A stretch of 64,000 bases of DNA from Anthoceros angustus (lineage: Eukaryota > Streptophyta > Anthocerotopsida > Anthocerotales > Anthocerotaceae), in contig MU008172.1 of the NCBI GenBank assembly GCA_010909165.1, positions 682,001-746,000 of the forward strand, given 5' to 3'. Both the position numbers and the translations under genes were made by a program. This document shows positions 1 through 11,901 of the stretch, piece after piece (positions within the stretch are counted from its first letter, which is position 1; the number at the start of each line of letters is the position of its first letter). The notes beneath the pieces are model-generated. The model ran no database searches, was not told the DNA's origin, and worked only from the letters and a program-made list of their open reading frames with translations.

Positions 1-265
1 GCTGTGTAAAGGACGTGGAGGCTCTCGTGGCAGAATGGGACTCTTGGACGGCACCGTCACCCCAGGAAATATGCCAGGCAGCCCGACCACCTTGACGCCT
101 TGGAGGTGGAGTGTGAAGGAAGAATGTTTCGGAGGAAGTGTAAATTGTAGGAATGAGAGTGAGGTTGTTCAATCCATAAGCCCATGTCTTCCGTGTCGGT
201 TCCGCATTGCCGTACACGTCACGTAAGAAACGGCACGCGTGTGGCGCTCGGATGTTGCAGGAAGC

Positions 266-272
266 TTATAAG
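266..272 (+). promoter_or_regulatory. TATA-like element upstream of the dioxygenase gene
   Basis: TTATAAG lies about 40 bases before the ATG at 311. It is the only TATA-like string close to the start. The spacing would imply a very short 5' leader, so the assignment is tentative. Confidence 0.3.
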
Positions 273-310
273 ATGCCGTGGCGTGTGCCAGATCGTTGTA
301 CTCGTCAACA

Positions 311-1671
311 ATGCAGGGAGGAGCTGTGACGGGCGTGAAGTCGCTAGTGGACAGTGGCCTCCGCAGCCTGCCCAAGCAGTATGTGAGGCCGCAGTCGGAA
401 CGGATTGTGGGAACAGAGGTGCCAGGGGTAGAGCTGCCGGTAATCGATCTCTCCTCCTTGGATGGCCCCTCCAAGTCTGAACGAGATGCCTCCCTGCTCG
501 CTATGCATCAGGCCTGCAAAGAGTGGGGATTTTTCCAAGTACGTCTCACTCTCCTCCCCCCCCCACCCCGATTTGTGTGCCGTGTGCCGGGATGTAGACT
601 CGGACCACACCGTTGTTGATGGCCGGGATGAGACGTGTGGCAGGTGGTGAACCATGGAGTGCCCGCGTCTTCGTTGGACGGGATCTCGAAGCTGGCTCGC
701 GACTTCTTCGCGCTTCCTCTGGAGGAGAAGCAGAAGTTCAAGCCGCAGCCTGGGCAGCACGTTTCCGTGGGCAAGTTCGGAACCAGCTTCGATCCCAACC
801 AGGACGCTGTGCTGGATTGGAGAGACGTTTTGAGGCACTTCTTTCCCGCGACCTGGCAGTCGGACCAGGGCACCTGGCCGGGCGTGCCCCCTCTCTACAG
901 GTGAGCCTCGAAATCGTGATCGACCCCGCTCTGGAATTGCGTGGCACACAGCGCACAGGGCCTGTTGTTTGACGCATTTGGTGCCATGGCAGGGAGACCG
1001 TGGTAGGCTTCCGAAACGAAGTGACAGCTTTGGCCGAAAAGCTGTTGTCGCTGATGGCTCTGAACTTGGGGCTTCCAGAACACACTCTCAATGAAGGAGT
1101 AGGGGCCTCCGAGCAACACGTGCACCTGGTGTACTATCCCGAATGCCCTGAGCCGGATCTTGCCCTGGGGATTAAGAGTCACGCGGACTCGGGAGCCATC
1201 ACCCTGCTTCTCCAGGACGAAGTGGGGGGCTTGCAGGTCAGCAAAGATGGCCGATGGCTGCCCGTCAAGCCCATTCCCCATGCGTTTGTCGTCAACATCG
1301 GAGACGCATTGCAGGCAAGTTCGTTCGAAATACCTCTCATGTTTTCCCGAATTCCCGAAAGGACACATGGCAGTCTGATGTGCCTTTATGTGTGCACTGC
1401 GAATGTGCAGGCTATCACAAACGATGCATATCCCAGCGTGGATCACAGGGCAGTAGTGAACGGGGGGAAAGCTCGCTTGTCTATCGTCACTTTCCATACT
1501 CCGGAGCCAAACCATGTCATCTCCCCTGCACCTGCCCTAATCTCACCAGAAGAGGGTGCATGCTATCGCAGTTTCACTTTTGGGGAATACCTGAGGGCGG
1601 TGTATGGGAAGGGACTGGATGGGAAGAATGTCCTGAGCAAATTCAGGGTTGATCATGACCAAACTAGCTAA
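311..1671 (+). CDS. 2-oxoglutarate/Fe(II)-dependent dioxygenase (plant DOXC family)
   Basis: Soluble non-haem iron oxygenase that couples oxidation of a small molecule to 2-oxoglutarate decarboxylation. Exons read as 311-538, 644-900, 993-1314 and 1411-1671, giving 355 residues, normal for the family. The N-terminal DIOX_N part holds VIDLSSLDG and WGFFQVVNHGV. The catalytic jelly roll carries the iron triad as SHADSG (His, Asp) and SVDHRAV (His), and KARLS supplies the Arg-x-Ser that binds 2-oxoglutarate. The third intron starts with GCAAGT, a GC-AG intron, and is 96 nt with no stop in frame, so retention would insert 32 residues just before the last His. The sequence resembles flavonol synthase, anthocyanidin synthase and DMR6-like enzymes, but the substrate cannot be told. 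It converges on the UDP-xylose synthase gene. Confidence 0.9.
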
Positions 1672-2042
1672 CAGGATGAGCCGGTTCAGAGCAGAGAGCA
1701 GCCATGGCAGCAGAGGAAGGTGAAGGTGAGGAGAGTGTGCACTGGACTACACTGTAGCAGGTCTGTCCAGTACAGCAGTGACCAGTGTCAACACTGAATG
1801 AGCAAGATGAGTAAAAAGGAAATGGATATTCATCCGCACAAAATTGTTTGGGGTGATAACAAAACTGCGGGCCTGCCCTTGCACAACAATGGTAGCAGCA
1901 ACAAGAGCAAATTAGATGCCAAGGGCCAACCTCCTTGCGGTCCCAGCTCTATACTTGGTGTCAGTCAGCATGTCTGGCAAAGGTGAGACTCAGCAATGGC
2001 ATTCGACCAGATATCCTAGGCTCATGATATGATCCTGCTTCT
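1672..2042. other. Intergenic region between convergent genes
   Basis: Holds the 3' flanks of the dioxygenase and UDP-xylose synthase genes. The only open frame (1798-1986) is short and resembles no family I know. No repeat or RNA gene seen. Confidence 0.5.
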
Positions 2043-3119
2043 TCACGATTGGGACTTCCCGAGCTGAAGCCTTTGCCGGAAGTCTTCAGCCATGAGGGGC
2101 AGGCCCTCCCTGAGAGTGATCTTGGGCTCCCAGCCCAGGATAGAGGAAGCCTTGGTGATGTCCGGTTTCCGCTGGCGGGGATCGTCCGGGGTGTTGTCCA
2201 CGATCTTCCAGCTGGCCGAGGGTTCGATGATGTCCTTCACGGCCTCCGCCAGCTCCAGCATGGTAAATTCCCCGGGGTTGCCGATGTTGATAGGGCCGGT
2301 GACCTCCGCCTCCATGAGCTTCACCAGGCCCTCCACCATGTCCGACACGTAGCAGAAGCTCCTGGTCTGCGTGCCGGGGGCCTGCACCGTGAGGGTCTCC
2401 CCCCGCAGAGCCTGCGCGATGAAATTGCTCACCACCCGGCCGTCGTCGATGTTCATCCGGGGCCCGTAGGTGTTGAAGATGCGCGCGATCCTGATCTCGA
2501 TGCCGTGCTGCCGGTGGTAGTCGAACATGAGCGTCTCCGCCACGCGCTTGCCCTCGTCGTAGCAGCTGCGCACCCCGATGGGGTTCACGTTACCCCAGTA
2601 CTCCTCCTTCTGCGGGTGCTCCAGAGGGTCCCCGTACACCTCGGAGGTGGAGGTGAGCAGGATCCGCGCCCCCACCCGCTTCGCCAGCCCCAGCATGTTC
2701 AGCGTCCCCATCACATTGGTCTTGATGGTCTTCACCGGGTTGTGCTTGTAGAAGATGGGAGACGCCGGGCACGCCAGGTGGTAGATCTGGTCCACCTCCG
2801 CCAGCAGCGGCTCCGTCACGTCGTGCCGGATGAGCTCGAAATTGGGATGCCCGATCCACTTCCGCAGATTGTCCTTGCTCCCCGTGAAGAAGTTGTCCGC
2901 CACGATCACCTCGTTCCTCCCATCCTCCATCAGCCGGTCCACCAGATGCGAGCCGATGAAGCCCGCCCCTCCCGTCACCAAGATCCTCATCTTGGAGGCG
3001 GTGAATTTGGACAGCCTCAGCGGCGAGATAGGCGGCGGCGCCTTCTGCCCATTCTGCTGCTGCTGCTGCTGCAACTGCTCCCCCTGCTGCTGCTGCTGCT
3101 GCGTCACCACCATCTTCAC
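2043..3119 (-). CDS. UXS: UDP-glucuronic acid decarboxylase (UDP-xylose synthase), cytosolic type
   Basis: Converts UDP-glucuronic acid to UDP-xylose, the donor for xylan, xyloglucan and glycoprotein xylose. It is a single 358-residue frame without introns. The extended-SDR Rossmann motif GGAGFIGS lies near residue 51. The catalytic Tyr and Lys are in SCYDEGKR, preceded by the TSTSEVYG active-site strand. [10 protein letters not shown] and [10 protein letters not shown] are UXS signatures. There is no N-terminal membrane span, so it matches the cytosolic UXS3/5/6 group rather than Golgi UXS. The first ~45 residues are low-complexity, with two glutamine runs encoded by CAG repeats and then a proline stretch. 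The enzyme core starts at MRILVTGG, so a shorter start is possible. It shares a 398-bp divergent intergenic region with the cyclophilin gene. Confidence 0.93.
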   Translation of the reverse strand: MKMVVTQQQQQQGEQLQQQQQQNGQKAPPPISPLRLSKFTASKMRILVTGGAGFIGSHLVDRLMEDGRNEVIVADNFFTGSKDNLRKWIGHPNFELIRHDVTEPLLAEVDQIYHLACPASPIFYKHNPVKTIKTNVMGTLNMLGLAKRVGARILLTSTSEVYGDPLEHPQKEEYWGNVNPIGVRSCYDEGKRVAETLMFDYHRQHGIEIRIARIFNTYGPRMNIDDGRVVSNFIAQALRGETLTVQAPGTQTRSFCYVSDMVEGLVKLMEAEVTGPINIGNPGEFTMLELAEAVKDIIEPSASWKIVDNTPDDPRQRKPDITKASSILGWEPKITLREGLPLMAEDFRQRLQLGKSQS

Positions 3120-3517
3120 TCAACACGCGCCCTTGATGCCCCCGCCCTCAGGAATTAAGGCGTCTCGAGACTCAGGCGCGCTGGGCTGAAGCTTGGAAGG
3201 CTGGGCTGGCAAGACAAACGTGTCCCCGTCTCCCCTACCTTCCTCTCCTTCGCTTCAGATGGCTTCACGGCCCAACGTTACCATGCTTTCATGACCCAAC
3301 GTTAAAATGCTTTCTCATAATCGTCTTTCCGTCCTCCCGCTCTCGTGTGGTCCCCTTCTTCGCGTGCTGTCTTAGTCCCTAGTTGTTTTTAGCACTGCAC
3401 TTTCAGACAAAACACAAGACCAGCTGGCGCTGCCGTTCTCCGTCATCATCCCCTCTTCACGACCGAGTCCTCGTGCCCGTCCCACGAGAAGGAGCAGCAG
3501 CAGCGGCAGCTGCAGCC
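3120..3517. promoter_or_regulatory. Divergent promoter region with a 24-bp tandem repeat
   Basis: Lies between the starts of the UDP-xylose synthase (-) and CYP28 (+) genes, so it should drive both. CCCAACGTTA followed by ATGCTTTC occurs twice in tandem, at 3271-3290 and 3295-3314, with a 24-bp period. AACGTT is palindromic, so the pair would look alike from both strands. No clear TATA box is seen. The part next to the cyclophilin start is CAG/GCA-rich. Confidence 0.45.
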
Positions 3518-4622
3518 ATGGCCGCGCGCGTGCCGATGCTCGCGTCTCCCACGCCGCGTGTCTGGCGCCCCTGCAACATCCCTGCCCCGCCGCCGCGCCG
3601 ATTCGGTTGGTACTTCCCTCTCCCCCTCCGGTCGCACCTGGATTCCCTCGCCGTGCGGGCCCTTCTCATGCCGCACCTGTCCTCACCAGTGTGTGCAAGC
3701 AGCAGCAGGAGGTGGAACGCGCCAAGGCTGCGGATGAGGTGCCGCAGGCTGCTTCCAGCGTGAGCAGAAGGATCGTGTTGCAAGCCGCCGCGGTAGCCCT
3801 AGCCTGCCCCGGCCACGGCGTGGCCTGGGCGGAAGGAGAGCCTGCGGTGACGCAGAAGGTCTTCTTTGATGTCGCCATCGACGGGCAGCCGGCGGGCCGC
3901 ATCGTGGTGGGACTGTATGGGGAGGACGTGCCCGTCGGGGCGCGGAGGTTTGGGGAGATTGCCGTGGGGCAGCGTGGCATCAGCTACAGGAGGAAGGACT
4001 TCTACAAGCTCACTCCTTCCTACATCCAGAACGCGGGGATCCGGAGCTTCAGTCTGAGCGGCGGAGTTGCGGATGCCGCGCGCTTCACAGGCGGAGAGAC
4101 ATCCGACGCGCTGGTTGCCGAGATGGAGCAGCTGGATAAGGCGGGGAAGCGGCTTCCGAACAGAAAGGGAGCCGTGTCCATCCTGGCTGTGGATGCAACC
4201 AAGCCCCCTCCCAAGCCCCGGCTGGTGGCCCGGGATGGCAAGCTGGTGGTGGTGGAGGAACAGTCCCGTCCGGATCCTAACGGAACGGAGTTCATGATCC
4301 TCACCAACGACGCCCCGGAGCTCGACTCCACCAACCTGGTGGTAGGGAGAGTGGTGCAGGGCATGGATGTGGTGCAGAAGCTGGCGTCCGTGAAAGTAGT
4401 CCAGGAAAACACCAGTAGCCCCTACTTCCAGTACGTACCGTCTTGCCTGCCTGTGTTTCAAGAGCTCCCGCTTTTAAGCATTTTCTTATCTCACTTTCGG
4501 CTACAACATTTGGATGCAGGGCAGCCAAGCTGATCGGAGACACACGAGTGATCGTTGCAGAGAGGGGTTTCAACAGGCCCTACTCCAAAATTAGCATAAC
4601 CAAGTGTGGCCAGCTGGATTAA
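3518..4622 (+). CDS. CYP28: Thylakoid-lumen cyclophilin-type peptidyl-prolyl isomerase, CYP28 type
   Basis: Cyclophilin-fold protein predicted to act in the thylakoid lumen. Exons 3518-3609, 3690-4430 and 4520-4622 (introns 80 and 89 nt, GT-AG, phases checked) give 311 residues. The first ~55 residues look like a chloroplast transit peptide. It is followed by a twin-arginine lumenal signal (VSRRIVLQAAAVALAC, then AWA before the predicted cleavage site). The mature part has VFFDVAIDGQPAGRIVVGLYG, GISYRRKDFYK and the C-terminal KLIGDTRV and ERGFNRPYSK blocks that I recognise from Arabidopsis CYP28. The standard cyclophilin active-site signature is poorly kept, as in other CYP28 proteins, so catalytic activity is uncertain. 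The first exon and ATG are inferred from frame and splice sites. Confidence 0.87.
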
Positions 4623-5192
4623 GTAAACATTCACTCATTCTTGTCACGTGAAATGGAAACACTGGAACAGCAGCACCCGATCCGATGCGTATCAGTATTC
4701 CTTGTATCCATGTGAAAACAGGCAAATTGCGCAACGGTTATGATAACTGGGCCGTCCCGTTGAGTCCCTTGTTTCGTCCTGTGAAATGGTTCCACAGTGT
4801 ACATGCATGGTTTGTAGGTACTGTATGTAATGTATAAAGCGCGCGAACGGAATGTACAACGGAGAGTGTCTTTCTTCAGCCTTACGTTTTCTTTTCAGGC
4901 CGTATTCCAACACCGACTTGTCTCCAATGCTGTTGCGTTGCCCACAATTCGGTGCTCAATGCAGTGGAGCTCTCCTAGCACACATATCTCAGCGTCATGT
5001 CACCAACTTCATCTCGTCCCGCATCTGAAGCTGTTCGTGTCTTGGCATGGATTCTGACCACTGCTTGCGGAGTCGGTTGACGATTCATGCTGCAATGCTG
5101 TCTTCCGAATTGGCCATCTTCGGCAAGGGAAGTAGAGCAGCTTGCTGATTTGGCGGAGGACTCTCCATTTCAGGAGCGTTTGACAGGTTGAG
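4623..5192. other. Intergenic region, cyclophilin 3' flank and ligase IV promoter
   Basis: No convincing coding, RNA or repeat feature seen. The open frames at 4692-4913 (-) and 4830-5057 (+) lack any recognisable motif. Confidence 0.4.
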
Positions 5193-8100
5193 ATGGGGGC
5201 AGCGAAGCCTCTTTCATTCGCAGATGTTTCTGAGGCTTTGGAGGTAATAAGCTCTAAGTCGGGGAAGAGTCAGAAGAAGAGAATTTTGAAGCTTCTACTT
5301 GCCGCTGCCCGGGCATCGGGCGACTTGTATGGGGTCGTGCGCCTGCTTGTGCCTAAGGTACTACATCATGCTTGAGCTGAATTTGGGACTGGCTACTGCT
5401 TCGCCCTTCCTCTGTTCGCATTCTTGTGCATATTATGAAGCGGTCGGAGTCAATTCGATTGCTGTGTCTGTAATCTTATATGCGGTGCTCTGATGCAAGC
5501 AAGTTCTGCAGAGGGATATTGAGAGACGGGACTATGATCTGAAAGAGACGACGCTAGGTGTGTGTCTGATGCAAGCTCTTATGCTAGCACCAGACTCTGA
5601 GGATGGACTTCTGTTGAGCAAATGGAGGCTGAGTGAATGCTCGTCCTCGTCTGTAGGGGACCTGTCTCTCATAGCTTTTGAGGTATAGTAGCTTCCGGAC
5701 CTCCATTTCAGATGTGCCCGCCTTGGTTTTCCGCAGAAGCTGCAGAGGCCTGAGGTCAACTAGGTTGCACATTGCTGAATTCGGTGGTGGCCTCCTTGTA
5801 TGTAGGTCCTTGCTAAACGGCTGCAACTTCCGCTCTCCCAATTGTCTGTAAGGAGTGTGAACTCCATGTTGGATCAGGTTGCTGACTCAAGCACAAGGTT
5901 GGTCCTTCGTTTGCATCCCACACATTGTGGCATTCCTCAATGTTAATCTATAGAAGCTCTAAGGAACACTTATTGCTGGTTGAACAGAGAGGGAAAAGTG
6001 CAAGCGCTTCAGGAGTTGTTGAGGAATACCAAGGCTAGGGAAATGAAATGGATTGTACGGATCATTCTAAAAGGTGTGTCTTCTGCAGCTTCTCAGTCTC
6101 TCTAATTGATTGTGGGATCTGATGGCTGACTGATCTGGCCGACTGACGGTGTTCCATGTCAGAATTCGATTGGACTGTAACAGAACTCTGCTGACTGACG
6201 GTGTGCCATGCCAGAAATGAGGATTGGACTGGCAGAAAGCTCTGTGCTTGAGGAGCTACATCCAGACGCACGCGAGATGATGGCCTTCTGTGTCGATCTG
6301 AAGCATGTGTGCTTGCAACTGCACAATCCCTGTGTTCGGTTTCACAGGCAGGTGGTTGTCTCTTTTTGAGCTTCCCATGGACGTTTGAAAGCCCTCAGCT
6401 TACGTTCCCACACCTTTCAGGCAGGAGATTGTAGTTGGGAAGCCTGTCAAGTCGCAGAATTCAAAGAGGATTGACTCAATTAACACATTGTGGAACCATG
6501 TAAGTCATCCAACATGGTAACTCTGCGTATGTAGCCAATGACCTCCTCGGGTTTGGTTGCCGTTGCATAGGCCAAGGTGCTAAAGCATGTAAGCTGATAG
6601 ATCCTTTCTCGGTTACATAACAGATGGCATGCAATCGGGTTGTGGCTGAATGCAAATTTGACGGTGATCGCATGCAATTGCACAAAGATGGTTCTCTCAT
6701 CTGGTTCTGGTCAAGGTACGTTGACAGGTTTCTCTGGTGATGTACATTCATTAGGTCATATGCATCAAAATTTTATGGACCAGTTGCTTGGTTGTTCAGG
6801 AATGGACTGGAACACAGGGAGTACAACAGTCTGTTTGGGGACATTCTCATCCGAAATATATCATCAGATAGGTAGCACACAGTACCTGGTTGGGATCATC
6901 TGCTGATATGCGGTATGTCGATGTACTTGTTTCTGTAGTTTTCACCTCTGACTCTCGCAACCATGCACTGTCAGATGTGTACTGGACGGGGAATTGGTAG
7001 TCAGAGGGCGAGCTTCAGGGCATTTCAAACCACGCACGAAACATCAGAACCGAGATGCAGGTATCTCATTGTGTTCCCTTCCTCCACTGCGAGCTTGCAT
7101 CCTGTGCTGGGAGCCAAGTGACATTGTGCATTCAATACGCTATTATACATTTGCAGCTAGAGCAGAACGCAAGGGATGGACAACTGATGATCAGGTTGGT
7201 GTTGATTGATTGCCATATATGACTTGAGATAGACAAACTTGGAGGTTTCTCTCGCTGAATTGTGTGACCGTGAGAGAGAAGATAAGTATTTATGTCGTCT
7301 TATGTGTTGTGTGCAGATCTGCTGTATCCTGTTCATATCGCTAGAAAATGTCTCTCACAGCCTGTGGCTAGTTGGATGATTGGTCAGTTGGGGATCTACT
7401 CATGCTTGTTCCCTGGGTCTTCCCTTAATGGTAAGGACAGTTGTAGCATTTGACATTTTGTATGAAGATAAGTGTGGGAGTGTCATGCACCTGCCATTAC
7501 ACCAGCGCCAAGAATTACTGAGACGAGTGGTGATATCTTCACCTCCGCAGTTCATCTGCATAGCTCAGAGTAAGTCAACTTCACCCTCAGTTCTTCTGCA
7601 GCCTGGAGAGCTTCAGAGATGAACTAAGAAAACATTCGAGTCACAATCTAAATATTCTCTTTTCCTTGTAGGTGGAGTTATATGCCTGGATGGGCGACGT
7701 TGGTCAGTGCAACCCTCCTCCCAGCAGGACCTTCTGGAGTTTTATGAGGAAACCCTTCAGCATGGGTAAAACTAGCTGCTCACACAGGACTGCAGAGATG
7801 CTGGGACTGCAGAGATGCAGGACCTTCTTCTGTTTTATGGGTGGCCTTGCATAAATTTTGGCAATAATTCCTTCATTCCCGTCAATCAGGGATGAAGGAA
7901 TTATTGTCAAAGACCTTGATTCTGCATGGGTTTCCAACAACAGGGATGGTCGCTGGGTTAAGATCAAGCCAGACTACTCTCAACTCAGCAATGATCTTGA
8001 TTTGCTCATCATTGGTAAAAATTATTGTGGAAGACGTCAGAAAAGACTGGGATTTTCACAAGCTGAAAGATGGCCAATGGAAAGCTATGTCCTTAACTGC

Positions 8101-11100
8101 TTGTGCTTTTTTTCCAGGAGGATACTATGGCAGTGGTCAAAATGGTGGGCAGGTTGGCCTTGGTTGCATGCATGCATCTCTCCCCACAAAGTCGGTCTTA
8201 TTTTCACAAATGTTGGTGGGGTCTTAGAATACTTGCTAGAAGAAAACGTTCTGCTGCACTCAACTGGTTTTACGTTCTCAAATAATCGACCCATTGTCTG
8301 TGGCAGATAACTTCCTACCTGTTGGCTCTTGCTGATAAACCAGCAACTGATGGGCGTCCATCAAGGCATGTACACTTTCATATCTTGCTCTTCAACAAGT
8401 CTTGTTGAGCAGGGACTACTCTTTAACTGCACCTTTATTCATCTAACTTCGGTTGTAATTCTGAGTCTGGTATGTGCTTGATGGTTTACGTGCATTCAAC
8501 TAGTTTTCTACCATTTTTCCCTTTGGACAGGTTCGTCTCCTTCTGTAGATGTGGCAAAGGCCTTACAGACGACAATCGTAGACTTCTTCACAGCAGATTG
8601 GCAGCCTATTATGTGTATGTGGGAGATTTGAATTGTGGCTGAATACATACAATTAACGCTTTTTTAGAGATGTGACCTAGGCTTAGCCATTCTGCAGGAG
8701 AAACAAGAAGGGTGGAAAACCGCCTGTTGGCTCTGGTTATCATGTTGCGAACAATCGATATGAGTGCCCAGATGTTTGGATTTCCAGACCAGACGTGTAA
8801 GTTTGTCCCTGGTGATACTTCTTGTTAGCTTTCAGACTCTTTTTAGTCCTCTCTACCGAATCTGCTACCACTGGACGATCCCAGGTCCATAGTGCTTCAA
8901 GTTTGTGGTGAACAGAGGCTCTATTCCACAAAGGTGAGGTGATCTAATGTGAACAAGTTGTTCTACTAGATCTAGATGGTTCAGGAATCGCGGAAGTTGC
9001 ATGACAGATATTCTCGCTTGCAGACATTTGCATCTGAGTGGACGTGCCGATTTCCAAGAGTGGAACGTATTCGTTTCGACAAGAGTTGGTTTGAGACTTT
9101 CAGTGTGCAAGGTTCGTGTCAACGACCCATCCAGTTTCTGTGCATCTACATGATTCTGAACATGTCTCCAAGTGCTTTGATTCCAAATTTAATTTTTAAT
9201 TTTTAAGTTGATGGATGGCCTTGCATAGAAATGAAGGAGCTCATAAATTCTTCTGCAAGCATCGTACGTTCTGGCAAGTATTACCCTTTCACTGAGGGAT
9301 TTTCAGCGATCGATTCACGAGCTGCTCGTAGGAAAAGAGCTAAGATCCTTCCAGAGATGCAACTATGTAGTCTTACTGGCATCACACAGACATCCGCGGA
9401 GTTTAAAGGCTTGACATTCTGTATCCACCTTACCAGCTGCCTGGGTTACTTCGGCACAAATTGGGCTTGCAGTGCTAGTGTTTGAAAGCTTGACATGCCA
9501 CTTCGTATTTGGCAGCGACAAGATATACAGGTAATGTGTTTATGATCGTCATATGTAATTCGATGTGGTCCTTGACCCTTCGTTCAGACATATGCAATAT
9601 GGCGAAAGACTCTGGAAAGGAAGACGTTCGTACTCTAATCAAACAACATGGTGGCACAGTGGTCATGAACTTAGTACCCTCTGTAACACACGTGATTGCA
9701 GAACGGAGTACAGGTCCGTAAGAGGAACCTGACAGCTTTTGTCACAAGTATAGCTACTAATTGATGCTGGAAATTTATCTTGACCGGGTGATACAGGAAT
9801 CCGATATGCAGCTGCAGCACAGAATGGCATGGACGTAGTCTGCTTTTCATGGCTTAACAAGTGCATTGAATGCAAAGAGCTGCATCCTATCACTCCAAGG
9901 TACTCTTGTTCAACTGCTGATGCACTACGTATGTCTGGCGAGACAAGCTTTCATGTATTACGCAAAGTTGTTTGCAGGCAGTATCTACACATGTCTACGT
10001 CGACAAAGAATAAGCTTCAGGAAGTAGTCGATGACTTTGGAGATACGTGGTTTGATCCGACAACCATTGCCGATTTGCGCCAGGTAAGGGCTTGTGGGTT
10101 ATGCTCGCTAGGGACAGCATGTCTTATCTTAGTATTGGACTTGGAAGTTTCCTCATAATGGACACCGTGATCTCTGAATGTTTGTGCCGTATGCAGGTCG
10201 TTGACCGCATTTCGTGCCCGGATGATCAGCAACTCCTAGACCGAGAAGCTGTCATTGAGCTCGAATCCTCCTTTGGCAAGCCCTGGGTTTGGGGATTGTT
10301 TCGGACTTGCAATTTCTACATGCACAACCATATATCACACGCCATGTATTTAACCTGAATACTGCTCTAAGTCGGTCTAGCTAGGAAGCGATCCTCATAA
10401 GCCTTACAAATTGGTGCGTGTTTGTCTGTGCAGAGATCCTCCTGCTCAGGTAGTAGCAAGATTATCTCTTCAAAGAGTTTGTATAGCTGCAGCAATGTGG
10501 GGGGCAACTATTTCTCAGCAACTGCACTCTGGAGTAACCCATGTCGTCGTCTACTTACCATCCGATGCCGAAGTCTCGTCCGCCTTTAGGAGCAGGTCGG
10601 TAACTGCAGACACTGTAATCTTTTTCCACTGCAAGCTTCTGGTAATGCAAATCTGTCTGCAGAACGCATACTCTCGGAATCTGCAAACCGCCTGAGGTGG
10701 TCTTGCCTGCAGCTTGGTTCAGGAGTTGTCGCTAGAGGAAAGCACGACCGTGGTCAATCATCTATGGCTGGAGGCATGTATAGTAGAGCAACAACTCCTG
10801 CCGCTTGATGAGTACGCTCTAAGGTACAAACGATACACCAACGACCTTCTTTGACTTGCTTTTGAGCATTGAGGCCAAACTCCTGTATGTGGACTGTGGC
10901 GTGGCATCAGAGATTGCTCGGAAACTGTTCGGACCGAGCTTGTTGAGGCAAGCACTGTTACACATGCCGAAGCAGAAGTCCTGGGGAATTGTGAATTGGA
11001 TGCGACCTGTTCAAGAACCAGGGACAACGAAGATGCCCTGGATGAGAGAGTGGCCCGCGCTGAGAGGCAAGGTACGAAGCGTAAGCTGCGTGCGGTTGTA

Positions 11101-11184
11101 CAATGCGAAGGTCCTGTTACAGCAGAGCTCCGAGGTGGGACCGCACAATTGCATGGCTCTTGGGAGGTGACCGTGACCCATTGA
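5193..11184 (+). CDS. LIG4: DNA ligase IV, non-homologous end-joining ligase
   Basis: ATP-dependent nuclear ligase that seals double-strand breaks with XRCC4. The gene has at least 24 short exons; the early ones are 5193-5357, 5512-5682, 5806-5897, 5988-6073, 6215-6351, 6425-6499, 6624-6715, 6800-6871 and 6975-7060. The N-terminal DNA-binding domain includes KWIVRIILK. The nucleotidyltransferase has AECKFDGDRMQ with the adenylated Lys, then LDGEL, VAFDILYE, DEGIIVKDLDS and RWVKIKPDY. The OB domain has LLIIGGYYGSG, SFCRCGKG and CPDVWISRP. BRCT1 is at ~9500-9900 (HGGTVVMNL, VTHVIAE, VVCFSWL) and BRCT2 at ~10440-10825 (THVVVYLPS, VNHLWLEACIVEQQ). The intron at 8366-8530 begins with GC. The C-terminal tail is the least certain part: I end it at the TGA at 11182-11184, but a further exon to ~11539 is possible. 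The tail is much shorter than in Arabidopsis. Confidence 0.88.
7861..7908. repeat. Inverted repeat (hairpin) across a 3' splice site of the ligase IV gene
   Basis: Arm 7861-7880, the last part of an intron, is almost an exact reverse complement of 7889-7908, the start of the exon encoding DEGIIVKDL. There is one single-base bulge and an 8-base spacer. The acceptor AG (7888-7889) sits where the loop meets the stem, so in RNA the acceptor could be held in a strong hairpin. Confidence 0.7.
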
Positions 11185-11901
11185 AGCTTCAGGAGCTTGT
11201 GTTACCCAAAAAGCTGGAAAAGTCCTTAGTCAATCCTCCGGAAATTGGGAATTCCTGGCCGTGGAGAGGCTTGTCGACCTCAACATCCTGCGGCATCAAC
11301 GCAGCGCTGCAGCCGCAAGTGGCAAGGGTGCATTTGTTCACAGATGCAAGCAGTGCATGGGCCGAGGCGGGATGGCATCGTTCGGTTCACAGATTGAAGA
11401 GAAGATGTTGTCTGATCCTCTTGCGCCAAGCCCTCTGTACGACAAAGGGTTATGCTCCAGCCCGCGGAGACCTCGTCGAAGGTTTCGGGACCATCCGATT
11501 TCTCACCCGATAATACATAAAGATCTCTTTGGTCTCTAAACATTTTTTTTCGTTTAGGTCAGAGTATCGGACGTGGATGAGTTTGATTGTTTTTGTTTTT
11601 TGGAGAATTTGGAGACTTTAAATAGATATTTCAAAGTAGGTATATAATATGGCTATCTGTGCGCTTGCAGCTTTCGTCCTGTGGTTTTTCGTGACTCGTC
11701 TGAAGAGCTTCTGATGCAGCAGGAAAATGTGATGGGAATGCGAAAGTAGAGAAGTGCCTGCCGGTGGATGTAAAGTCTGCTCAATCTGCAGACGTGTTTG
11801 ACAGTTTCGTTGATGAGGTGCTTGGGCACTTCATCCTACCAAATAGAGATGTGTTGCAGCCTGTTAAATTCAGACATACATGTCCGTTTCCTCGGCGAGA
11901 A
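11185..11901. other. Intergenic region between convergent ligase IV and BODYGUARD-like genes
   Basis: Contains a 92-residue basic open frame (11261-11539) with CKQCMGRGG and an Arg-rich tail. It could be the real last exon of the ligase gene, or 3' UTR. The stretch 11540-11660 is AT-rich and the likely polyadenylation area. Nothing else recognisable. Confidence 0.35.

Noticed and set aside
2049-3158. 369-residue plus-strand open frame opposite UDP-xylose synthase
   Set aside because: Composition is His/Arg/Pro-rich with no family motif. It arises because G/C-rich third positions of the real minus-strand gene remove stops on the opposite strand.
7892-8227. 111-residue plus-strand frame across ligase IV introns
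   Set aside because: It runs through an intron in a frame different from the ligase exons; only the GGYYGSGQNGG part is real ligase sequence.
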